Shown here: positions 1-5,455 of the stretch, piece after piece
How the letters are laid out: every line of letters begins with the position of its first letter
Position numbering within the stretch: the first letter of the stretch is position 1
From: an uncultured Spirochaetota bacterium
GTDB taxonomy: Bacteria; Spirochaetota; UBA4802; UBA5368
Assembly: GCA_937864375.1 (NCBI GenBank)
Contig: CALMJO010000137.1
Location: 1 to 5,455, forward strand
Length of the DNA: 5,455 nucleotides
Direction of reading: 5' to 3'
Translations under genes and position numbers: made by a program
The notes under the pieces: generated by a model
What the model saw: the letters and a program-made list of their open reading frames with translations, nothing else
What the model was told of the DNA's origin: nothing
The model's database searches: none

Positions 1-24
1 GCAGTATAGCTCGGATCACTCTTG

Positions 25-222
25 TCAGGAAGATGCGGTTTGCTTGACGCTTACATATATTGACACGGCTTTCAGCGATTTTTCAACAGCCTGCTGGGCG
101 TGAAAACAGAGGGTTTCAAACAGGACGTCATTGTTCCGACCGATTTTCGCGACGGCAAGATCGCTCCTGGCGTGATGCATCCAGTCTTCCGGCGAACCCG
201 GCACGAATGTATCAGGCCGCAT
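25..222 (-). CDS. HEPN-domain protein, truncated or frameshifted (toxin half of an MNT/HEPN pair)
   Basis: This 65-residue product matches the N-terminal half of a HEPN domain. Residues 12-26 form the first helix (EDWMHHARSDLAVAK). Residues 40-53 carry the family hallmark FHAQQAVEKSLKAV. In known MNT/HEPN modules the HEPN protein is a ribonuclease-like toxin whose catalytic RX4-6H motif lies in the C-terminal half of a domain of about 120-130 residues. That half is absent here because the frame ends at a TGA after VKQTASS. The ATG overlaps the end of the upstream nucleotidyltransferase gene by 11 nt, which suggests translational coupling and a shared transcript. The minus-strand frame one base earlier stays open to the window edge and reads FLTRVIRAIL, faintly like the THxI/L..LL segment that normally follows LKAV. 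A frameshift is therefore likelier than a naturally short protein. HEPN assignment is confident; a functional toxin is unlikely unless the break is a sequencing error. Confidence 0.72.
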   Translation of the reverse strand: MRPDTFVPGSPEDWMHHARSDLAVAKIGRNNDVLFETLCFHAQQAVEKSLKAVSIYVSVKQTASS

Positions 223-535
223 AAATAACCTTGCCTTCCTCGATGATGGTTTTATAAATCAATCCGATGTTATCCTTGTGCTTCTCCATTTCCCCCGCAG
301 TAGCGACAAGGAGATCGTAGGGCACTCTTATATTCGACAATTCCCTGTATAGAAATTGGGCCGTGGGTCTTTTTGGCGTGCCTTCGGGCACTACTATCAG
401 AAGGTCAATATCGCTGCCATCCCTGCTTTCGCCCCGCGCGGCGGAACCGAATAAAATAATTTTCTCGGGATGTACAAGCCGGCATATCTGGTCTACTATG
501 TTTTGAATCTCGTCCATGAATTTATACAGGCTCAT
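212..535 (-). CDS. MNT-family minimal nucleotidyltransferase (antitoxin-type)
   Basis: The 107-residue protein has the complete active-site signature of the polymerase-beta-like nucleotidyltransferase fold. GS at residues 30-31 is followed, after exactly ten residues, by D42-I-D44 (GSX10DXD), and a third likely metal-binding acid is D74 in VPYDLLVAT. The length is normal for a stand-alone MNT protein. Characterised MNT partners of HEPN toxins neutralise them by transferring AMP to a residue near the toxin active site, and the following overlapping HEPN gene makes that role the best inference here. The start at 535 gives MSLYKFMDEI; a second in-frame ATG lies at 517, and neither has a clear Shine-Dalgarno sequence. 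A short upstream frame ends at 522, overlapping this start by 14 nt, but I do not regard it as a gene. The gene looks intact although its partner is broken. Confidence 0.88.
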   Translation of the reverse strand: MSLYKFMDEIQNIVDQICRLVHPEKIILFGSAARGESRDGSDIDLLIVVPEGTPKRPTAQFLYRELSNIRVPYDLLVATAGEMEKHKDNIGLIYKTIIEEGKVIYAA

Positions 536-612
536 CGTTCATTTGATAAATCAAGCAATATTCAAGGGCGGCAGCCTGTTCTTCCGCGACCCGTTGAGGC
601 AGATTGGATGGC

Positions 613-969
613 CTAGAAATGAACGGGGAATCGGCGAGCGTCGTCATGCCAGGTGGGAACGCGCCGAAGATACAGGGATACCTGGCGATTACTGATTTTG
701 GTCGCAATTACTACGATGCCGACATACATGCTCCATAAAAACTGGAACGGCAAAGCTAAACATTGCAGCAGGGGGAAGTGCAGCAATTCGGAAAAGTTTT
801 CCGCAAAAAACATTTCAAATGCCAAGGGAGCACCAATAGCTAAAATGCCTTCATTCCAACTGCCGGCATACCATCTCACATAAAGAAAACTTTAAGGTAT
901 CCAGAGCAGGGCCCACCCCAGTAAAAGCAGGATGTTGATCTCCGCATTTCCCTTTGTTTTGTACTTCAT
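613..969 (-). pseudogene. Small multi-pass membrane protein interrupted by an in-frame TAA
   Basis: An ATG at 969 opens MKYKTKGNAEINILLLLGWA, followed by LLWIP and then a TAA at 892-894 (codon 26). The same frame continues without another stop to 613. The two parts make one sensible hydrophobic protein. The first membrane segment is residues 12-25. A second lies around GILAIGAPLAFEMFF and a third around FPLLQCLALPFQFLWSMYVG, ending in VVIATK. The last 20 or so residues run into a repeat-like sequence, so the original end is uncertain. The start lies 13 nt after the hydrolase stop codon, and an AGGA overlapping that stop could serve as a ribosome binding site 11 nt upstream of the ATG. Co-transcription with the hydrolase is therefore likely. 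I do not recognise the family. A sequencing error, or a short 25-residue peptide plus a separate downstream start, are alternatives; no good start codon with a ribosome binding site is visible after the stop. Confidence 0.5.
648..686. repeat. Spaced inverted repeat, probable dispersed intergenic repeat
   Basis: A perfect 7-base inverted repeat (GCCAGGT at 648-654, ACCTGGC at 680-686) flanks a 25-base interior that contains CAGGGAT beside the right arm. The layout resembles the widespread short intergenic repeats of the type that reads CGTCAT...CAGGGAT.CCTGG. Minus-strand conceptual translations across it (WHDDARRFPVHF, and RYPCIFGAFPPGMT in another frame) look like the peptides such repeats often give when overpredicted as genes. 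Family membership is inferred from resemblance only, since just one copy lies in the window. It sits between the membrane-protein remnant and the MNT gene, and the stretch 536-612 next to it holds no gene that I can support. Confidence 0.35.
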
Positions 970-982
970 ATCGCCGTCAATC

Positions 983-1924
983 CTACTCGCTCCCGTGCGC
1001 CTTCGTCGTCGCGAGAAACTCCAGCGCCTCCGCCACGCTCCGCTCCGGGATCTCCTCCATGAGCACGTGGCTCGCGTCGTCGAACACGACGAACCTGGCG
1101 CGGGGCAGGTCCTTCTTCCAGCGCTCCAGGAGCACGGGCGGCACCCAGGTGTCCCGTGCGCCCCACATCACCAGCACGGGGATGCTGTTAGACTCTAACG
1201 ACGCGATGCCGCTGCCAAGCGATGGATCGGCGGCCTGCGCTTTCATGACCAGGAGGATCTTCCTGCATGCTTCGCGGTTCCCCTCGCGCATGAGGAGCTC
1301 GTAGTAGCGGTTTGCGACCTCGGGCGTGAGGCGCTTCTCGTCGCCGTACACCTGTTTGATGTAATGGTTCACGATGAACTGCGGTGTGATGACCGTCGCG
1401 AGCGACCCGATCATGGGCGCTGTCATGAGGCTGATGGGGCCGGGAACCTCCTGGGGATAGCCCACCGCGTCGATCAGGATGACCCGTTCGATTCTTTCCG
1501 GGTGCAGCGCCGCGTACCTCCAGCTGAAGTAGCCTCCCAGCGAGTTGCCCCCCAGGGTGAATCGGTCGAGCCTGAGCGCCGCGAAGATCGCGTCCAGCGC
1601 GACGAGCATCATGTCCGCCGTGTATTCGAACCTGTCCGAGGGCGCGCCGGTGAGGCCAAAGCCGGGCATGTCGATGCGAATGACGCGGTAATTGTTTTTG
1701 AGCACCGCCGTCCACCCGTCCCAGGTATGCAGCGACGAGAGCATGCCGTGCAGGAGCACTATGGCCGGACCGGTCCCCTCGTCACGGTAATGGACCCGCA
1801 TTCCCATCACGTCAAGGAACCTGGACTCGCCGCCGGCGTACTTCTGTTCGATCGTCCGCGCGGGTATGGAGCCGCACGACAAGAGGAGCGCAATGAGCAG
1901 GGGTGCGACGATGGTTATCTTCAC
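983..1924 (-). CDS. Alpha/beta hydrolase, predicted lipoprotein
   Basis: From the GTG at 1924 this is a 313-residue alpha/beta-hydrolase-fold protein. It starts with a lipoprotein signal: K2, a hydrophobic stretch, then the lipobox LLSC with lipidated Cys17. The mature protein should therefore be membrane-anchored outside the cytoplasm. The oxyanion-hole motif is H59-G60 (LLHGMLSS). The nucleophile elbow is GGNSLGG with Ser128. The acid is Asp258 in WGARDTWVP and the catalytic His is His286 in DDASHVLMEE, so the triad is complete. Known relatives act on esters, C-C bonds, lactones or epoxides, and the substrate cannot be read from the sequence. A start at an ATG at 2098 would add 58 residues that are Cys-rich, lack family similarity and bury the signal peptide, so I reject it. 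The gene is transcribed divergently from the GH94-like gene and followed closely by a broken membrane-protein gene. Confidence 0.9.
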   Translation of the reverse strand: MKITIVAPLLIALLLSCGSIPARTIEQKYAGGESRFLDVMGMRVHYRDEGTGPAIVLLHGMLSSLHTWDGWTAVLKNNYRVIRIDMPGFGLTGAPSDRFEYTADMMLVALDAIFAALRLDRFTLGGNSLGGYFSWRYAALHPERIERVILIDAVGYPQEVPGPISLMTAPMIGSLATVITPQFIVNHYIKQVYGDEKRLTPEVANRYYELLMREGNREACRKILLVMKAQAADPSLGSGIASLESNSIPVLVMWGARDTWVPPVLLERWKKDLPRARFVVFDDASHVLMEEIPERSVAEALEFLATTKAHGSE

Positions 1925-1928
1925 AGAA

Positions 1929-1935
1929 TCCGCCT
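1929..1935 (-). promoter_or_regulatory. Ribosome binding site that fixes the GTG start of the hydrolase
   Basis: On the minus strand AGGCGGA lies four bases before the GTG at 1924-1922. This close match to AGGAGG at normal spacing, directly ahead of a canonical lipoprotein signal peptide, decides the start in favour of GTG over the more distant ATG codons. Confidence 0.65.
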
Positions 1936-1994
1936 GGCACGAGAATATGTTGAGGGGGCCGAGGAGGCACGCACAGGACCCGGCTTCCACTCCC

Positions 1995-2023
1995 ATGCTC
2001 GCAGGAGGCGCGGCGCCTGTCAA
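1995..2023 (-). promoter_or_regulatory. Weak promoter candidate for the hydrolase with a palindrome in the spacer
   Basis: The minus strand has a perfect TTGACA (2023-2018) followed after 17 bases by GAGCAT (2000-1995), which matches only three of six -10 positions. The spacer is occupied by the 13-base palindrome AGGCGC-G-GCGCCT (2006-2018), which abuts the -35 box. An operator inside a promoter spacer would be a normal arrangement for a repressor or a MerR-like activator, but no such protein is identified here. The perfect -35 box and the location upstream of the gene support the call; the poor -10 box weakens it. Confidence 0.25.
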
Positions 2024-2161
2024 GCACATCTCCTGACACCTGAGTTCATTTTTAAGAGCACGGTCCGGCTTCTCCCGCACGACGTTAAGTGCTTGCACGG
2101 AGCGTCAGGATGCGTTAGCCTCTTCCCCGTTGCACGACAGCTGCGCGCGACGCAGTTCATA

Positions 2162-4831
2162 ATGGGGGTCTTGTTCGGCATGCCTGCAGATTTCGCATCG
2201 TGGACCGGCGACGGAGCCCATGGGCGCTGGATGGAGGACGAGTACGGTCTCCCCTGCTACGATTACGTTCCTCCGGAGGTCGCGTCCTGTTCGCCCGAGG
2301 TCACCGAGGACGGGAACGTCCGCGCCCCCTTTCACCAGGCGGGGAATCGCCGCCTCACCGCCGCGCTGTATGCCGACGGGAGTGCGGAGCTCTACGGTTC
2401 CGACCGCGGACTGTTTCGTATAACGCCGTTCGAGCCCCGCCTGGGCACTTTTGGAGCGGCGCTCGCGGCGCTCGACTTCCCTGGGCAGGGCCCCATTCCG
2501 CTCCTCAGGGGCGAGCTTCCCCCGGGCAGCGCCATGGAGGCGCGATTTGGCATGGGATACGCCCGCTTCTCGTTCGAGGTGCGCGGTACGCGCGTGGCAA
2601 TAACCCACTGGCTCCCGGACGATGACTCCCCTGCCGTGGTCACCGACATGCGCGTCACTCCTGGCACCGATGCGCCGGAGCGGATCGTGCTCGCTCACGG
2701 CGTCGCGGCATGGTTCATTGACTTCGATCCCATCTGTTCGGGGTGGCGGCGGGAGCGCTTCGGAAATGCGCCGGTATTCAGGCTTCTCTCGCTCGTATCG
2801 CGCTGCGCGCTCTATCCGCTTCGCCTCAACATGAACTGGAGGAGGATGCGATTCGCGCGCTCCTTCCGCTACCGGGTCGAATCGGTTGCGCCCGGGGAGC
2901 TTTTCGTCCTCCCGGAACGGCGCTCGGGCGGGCGTTTTAATCCGCGGGCGAGGTCGCCGCGCCAGAAATTTCCGCAGGCATTCTTCAGCGGAGACGGGGG
3001 GCGCGGGGAAATCCTGCTCGCTGCGGGGGCGGCACCGTTCGCTTCGGCCGGTGAGCGGCTCAGGGCACTCGTTCAGGGGGAGAAGGTTCCGCCCGGCATG
3101 CAAGAGTATCGGGCCCCCGTTAACGTCGCGCATTCGTTCAGGCTTGCGCCCCGGGAAAGCCGGGAATTCCGCGTCGTCTGGGGCTGCGCCGACAGGCCGG
3201 AGGCCTTGACCGCGATGCGCGCGCTGAGGCGCGAACCTTTGGAGACGCACGCGGCCGCGCGCGGCAGGCGAGCGGTTCGTTTTTGCGTGCCGTCGGTGCC
3301 ATGGGCGGAGCGTGAATGGACCTGGCACGCCGGACAGCTACGCGACGCGGCGATGTACGACCGCTACTACGACAGCCGCACGGTCCGCCAGGGGAGCGCG
3401 TACTATTTTGTCCAGGGGGTGGACGGCGCGCCGCGGGACCACGCCCTCTTCGCGGCGGCGCTCAGCTACACGGACCCGACGCTCGCGAAAGAGATCATAG
3501 TAACGATGCTCCGCGCTACGCATGCCGACGGGACGCTTCCCTACGCGCTCTACGGGTACGGCATGACATCCGGCTTTGGGCTTCACGGCGTTTCGGGCGA
3601 CCTGCACCTCTTTTTCCTGTGGGCGCTCACCGAGTACGTCTTCGCGACGCGCGATTTTGGATTCCTGGACGAGGTTCACTGTTATCATCCCGCGGCCGCC
3701 GCTTCAGCACGCAGCGTGAAAGATGCGGTCGCGCAGTACTGCCTGTACATCATGACGCGAACCGGGACCGGGGCGCACGGGCTGCTCCGCTCAGGTACCG
3801 GAGACTGGAACGATTTCATCCAGTTCCACGCGAAGCGCCGCCGCGCGTACATTCGCCACGGTGAATCCTCGTACACCACTGCGATGGCGCTCTACGTGCT
3901 TCCGCGCGCTGCATCGCTTGTCGCACGATGGGACAGCGCGCTTGCGGGAGAGCTTCTTGCATTCACGGCGCGCCTCAGTGAAGCGCTCCTTGCCCAGTGG
4001 AACGGCCGCCGTCTCATTCGAAGCTGGGACGGCAGGGGGAACCCAATCGGCGACACCGCGCTCTTCCTGGAGCACCATGCCTGGGCCCTCGCGTCGGGGG
4101 CGCTCCCCGGCGCGATGGCCGAATCGATCGCCGATGCGATTTACGAAATGCTCGACGCGCCCTCGCCCTGCGGGGCCCACATTCTTGAACCGCCCGCGAG
4201 GCTGCGCTTTGACCTCCTTCCGCCCGGCTGGGACACAAACGGAGGCGTCTGGCCGGCGGCGAACGCGATCCTCACCTGGGGGTACGGCAGGCTCCGTCCA
4301 GGAAGCGCGCGGGAAAGCCTCTTTAAAAACACGCTCTGCGCCCACGCTGAAGCTTATCCCGGCGTGTGGTTCGGAACGTGGAGCGGGCCGGACAGCTACA
4401 ACGCCCGTTACGCGGAAAATCCCGGCGAGACCTTTTACCATATAACGCCCATGGCCGACTTTCCCGCCATGAACGCGAATGTCCATGCCGCGCCGCTGTT
4501 CGCCGCGGTCAGGCTCTGCGGCGTGGAGCCCATGGATGATGGATTTCGCATAATGCCCGTGCTCCCCGACCGGGAATGGTCCCTGGAATGCAGCCTCCTG
4601 GACATCGAGCGTCGGGTGGGATCGCTCTCGCTCTGCTACAGGGGAACCACCGATTCGCACGCCGGCCCGCTCGTCTTCACGGTGGAGGATCCCCTGTGCG
4701 CGGCGGCGGGAATTACCGTAACCTCCGACGGGAAGACGCTTCCCTTCGAGCGAACGGGCAGGGAGGGCGTTGAGTTCACGCTCCCGTTCGTGCCGGGAAC
4801 GCCCTGTTCCTGGCGTATTGGCGCGCCCTGA
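2162..4831 (+). CDS. GH94/GH36-type carbohydrate-active enzyme (cellobiose-phosphorylase-like)
   Basis: This protein of about 889 residues follows the GH94-like plan. A beta-sandwich N-terminal domain spans about residues 20-300, then a linker, then an (alpha/alpha)6 barrel at about 379-780 (from VPWAEREWTW), then a small C-terminal beta domain. Active-site signatures in the barrel are R425-D426 (GAPRDHALFA), the HGVSGDLHLFFLWALTEY helix (D480), GDWND at 547-551 with D551 at the general-acid position, and TNGGVW at 692-697. GH94 enzymes usually phosphorolyse beta-linked disaccharides or oligosaccharides in the cytoplasm, and no signal peptide is visible here. By eye, the His and Thr-Gly phosphate ligands are missing (WPAAN at 697-701, NVHAAP at 773-778), so hydrolysis or transglycosylation is possible and the substrate is unknown. 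The frame is open upstream to 1364, but that part is antisense to the hydrolase and has no family similarity. ATG 2162 is preferred; ATG 2180 (MPADFASW) is an alternative, and neither has a strong ribosome binding site. Confidence 0.85.
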   Translation: MGVLFGMPADFASWTGDGAHGRWMEDEYGLPCYDYVPPEVASCSPEVTEDGNVRAPFHQAGNRRLTAALYADGSAELYGSDRGLFRITPFEPRLGTFGAALAALDFPGQGPIPLLRGELPPGSAMEARFGMGYARFSFEVRGTRVAITHWLPDDDSPAVVTDMRVTPGTDAPERIVLAHGVAAWFIDFDPICSGWRRERFGNAPVFRLLSLVSRCALYPLRLNMNWRRMRFARSFRYRVESVAPGELFVLPERRSGGRFNPRARSPRQKFPQAFFSGDGGRGEILLAAGAAPFASAGERLRALVQGEKVPPGMQEYRAPVNVAHSFRLAPRESREFRVVWGCADRPEALTAMRALRREPLETHAAARGRRAVRFCVPSVPWAEREWTWHAGQLRDAAMYDRYYDSRTVRQGSAYYFVQGVDGAPRDHALFAAALSYTDPTLAKEIIVTMLRATHADGTLPYALYGYGMTSGFGLHGVSGDLHLFFLWALTEYVFATRDFGFLDEVHCYHPAAAASARSVKDAVAQYCLYIMTRTGTGAHGLLRSGTGDWNDFIQFHAKRRRAYIRHGESSYTTAMALYVLPRAASLVARWDSALAGELLAFTARLSEALLAQWNGRRLIRSWDGRGNPIGDTALFLEHHAWALASGALPGAMAESIADAIYEMLDAPSPCGAHILEPPARLRFDLLPPGWDTNGGVWPAANAILTWGYGRLRPGSARESLFKNTLCAHAEAYPGVWFGTWSGPDSYNARYAENPGETFYHITPMADFPAMNANVHAAPLFAAVRLCGVEPMDDGFRIMPVLPDREWSLECSLLDIERRVGSLSLCYRGTTDSHAGPLVFTVEDPLCAAAGITVTSDGKTLPFERTGREGVEFTLPFVPGTPCSWRIGAP

Positions 4832-4926
4832 GGCACGCCGCGTCCGCTGCGCCGAGGCCATTGCCCTCGTAACCTGCGGGCATCTTTGACCCCCTGGATT
4901 CCGGGACGTGCGCGTGGAAAAAATAC

Positions 4927-4956
4927 TTGTTGCAGCCGGGCGCGCATGCCCATAAT
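4927..4956 (+). promoter_or_regulatory. Candidate promoter of the PadR-family gene
   Basis: TTGTTG at 4927-4932 and CATAAT at 4951-4956 are separated by 18 bases. The -10 element matches five of six consensus positions, the -35 only its TTG. Transcription would start near 4963 and give a leader of about 30 bases. The location between the end of the GH94-like gene and the regulator start supports independent transcription of the regulator. The remainder of 4832-4992 shows no gene and no hairpin followed by a T-run, so I see no terminator for the GH94-like gene. Confidence 0.4.
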
Positions 4957-4980
4957 CCGGTCGAAGGAAATAAAGCGGAC

Positions 4981-4986
4981 AGGAAA
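4981..4986 (+). promoter_or_regulatory. Ribosome binding site of the PadR-family gene
   Basis: AGGAAA lies six bases before the ATG at 4993, with its AGGA core eight bases away, which is normal spacing. It supports this start over the internal ATG codons at residues 11, 23 and 24. Confidence 0.6.
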
Positions 4987-4992
4987 CTCGCC

Positions 4993-5455
4993 ATGCAGGA
5001 CAAAATAATTCTGGGCTATCTCATGCAGGCCGACAGGACCGGGTACGAGATCAAGAAGATGATGGAAGTGAGCACGAACTATTTCTTCAACACGAGCCTG
5101 GGCAGCATCTTCCCGGCCTTCAGCAGCCTGGAGAAAAAAAGGCTCGTCACGTCAAAGCGCACCATTGAAAACGGGCGCGCGAAAAAGAAATACTCCGTCA
5201 CCCCCAGGGGACGCAAGGAATTCATCGACTGGATCCAGGACGAAACGAAGATCGCGAAGATCAGGGACGAGGCCCTGCTCAAGGTTTTTTTCTTTTCGGA
5301 GCTCACTCCCGAGGCGAGGGAAGCCTCCCTCCGCGATTACCTCGACAAGCTGGAGGCTTTTATCAACTACCTAGTCGAACTTCGCGCATCCATTATCGAG
5401 GGTATGCCCGACTACGACTACTTCCGCATGACGATCCTGGAACTGTCTCTTATAC
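4993..5455 (+). CDS. PadR-family transcriptional regulator, C-terminus cut by the window end
   Basis: The 154 visible residues read MQDKIILGYLMQADRTGYEI and onward, typical of PadR proteins. The N-terminal winged helix-turn-helix spans about residues 1-75. It contains the TGYEIKKMME helix (16-25), the recognition-helix signature GSIFPAFSSLEKKRLV (37-52; family pattern GxIYPALxxLExxGLV) and a basic wing ending in KKKYSVTPRGRKEF (64-77). Residues 85-154 form the helical dimerisation region of the Vir_act_alpha_C type (ALLKVFF, then a long helix YLDKLEAFINYLVELR). The segment DYDYFRMTILELSLI corresponds to the final helix, so probably only about 20 residues are missing. Members are dimeric DNA-binding proteins, often repressors responding to phenolic compounds, drugs or other small ligands, and commonly control their own operon. 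No ligand or target can be assigned. It may regulate genes to the right of the window rather than the GH94-like gene on its left. Confidence 0.88.
   Translation, partial: MQDKIILGYLMQADRTGYEIKKMMEVSTNYFFNTSLGSIFPAFSSLEKKRLVTSKRTIENGRAKKKYSVTPRGRKEFIDWIQDETKIAKIRDEALLKVFFFSELTPEAREASLRDYLDKLEAFINYLVELRASIIEGMPDYDYFRMTILELSLI

Noticed and set aside
522..707. Minus-strand frame of 61 residues overlapping the MNT start by 14 nt
   Set aside because: Its first half reads through the repeat-like element and resembles typical repeat-derived peptides. Neither ATG (707 or 647) has a ribosome binding site, and no domain is recognisable. A short coupling leader cannot be excluded.
653..883. Plus-strand frame of 76 residues
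   Set aside because: It is the reverse-strand shadow of the hydrophobic membrane-protein frame, is basic with no domain, and lacks a ribosome binding site.
1364..2161. Upstream extension of the GH94-like frame, open for about 800 bases
   Set aside because: It is mostly antisense to the well-supported hydrolase, its translation is Arg/His/Glu-rich without family similarity, and GH94-like similarity begins only near the ATG at 2162.
2130..2163. TTGCAC ... CATAAT as a plus-strand promoter for the GH94-like gene
   Set aside because: The spacer is 22 bases, too long for a usual promoter, and the -10 would overlap the preferred start codon.
2105..3328. Long minus-strand open frame (407 residues) opposite the GH94-like gene
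   Set aside because: It is a high-GC antisense shadow, Arg/Pro-rich, with no motif. The opposite strand carries clear domain signatures.
3791..4861. Minus-strand open frame of 356 residues
   Set aside because: It is a GC-driven shadow opposite the catalytic barrel of the GH94-like enzyme, low in hydrophobic residues and without motifs.
5283..5296. T-rich run GGTTTTTTTCTTTT as a terminator or slippage site
   Set aside because: It lies inside the PadR frame encoding VFFF, a normal family position (LLKVFF), with no preceding GC-rich hairpin.
5079..5306. Minus-strand frame of 75 residues
   Set aside because: It lies opposite the PadR-family coding sequence, which has clear winged-helix signatures and a ribosome binding site.

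Overview
The window holds two compositionally different parts. Roughly 1-970 is AT-richer by eye and carries a minus-strand nucleotidyltransferase/HEPN toxin-antitoxin-like pair plus a broken small membrane-protein gene. Roughly 970-4900 is strongly GC-rich and carries two divergent, intact metabolic genes. A PadR-type regulator gene starts near the right edge and runs off it. The organism is a bacterium, and the lipobox on the hydrolase suggests a diderm with lipoprotein export. I cannot assign a phylum from the sequence alone.

Layout, left to right. (1) 25-535, minus strand: an MNT-family minimal nucleotidyltransferase (212-535) overlaps by 11 nt a following HEPN-domain gene (25-222). The HEPN frame stops about halfway through its domain, so the toxin half looks truncated or frameshifted while the MNT half is intact. 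(2) 536-700: no convincing gene. A spaced inverted repeat at 648-686 looks like a dispersed intergenic repeat. (3) 613-969, minus strand: a small hydrophobic protein frame interrupted by one in-frame TAA (892-894). It begins 13 nt after the hydrolase gene, so it was probably the last gene of that transcription unit. (4) 983-1924, minus strand: an alpha/beta hydrolase with a lipoprotein signal and a full Ser-Asp-His triad, best started at a GTG with a good ribosome binding site. (5) 1925-2161: a divergent control region with a 13-base palindrome. (6) 2162-4831, plus strand: a large GH94/GH36-type carbohydrate-active enzyme. It keeps the Arg-Asp and Asp-Trp-Asn-Asp active-site signatures but appears to lack the His and Thr-Gly phosphate-binding residues of known GH94 phosphorylases. 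(7) 4832-4992: an intergenic region with a plausible promoter. (8) 4993-5455, plus strand: a PadR-family regulator, cut by the window end shortly before its expected C-terminus.

The divergent hydrolase and glycoside enzyme may share a control region, but nothing in the sequence proves a shared pathway. The PadR gene has its own promoter-like sequence and may belong to the next operon. The most interesting points are the atypical active site of the GH94-like enzyme and the two damaged genes in the AT-richer segment.
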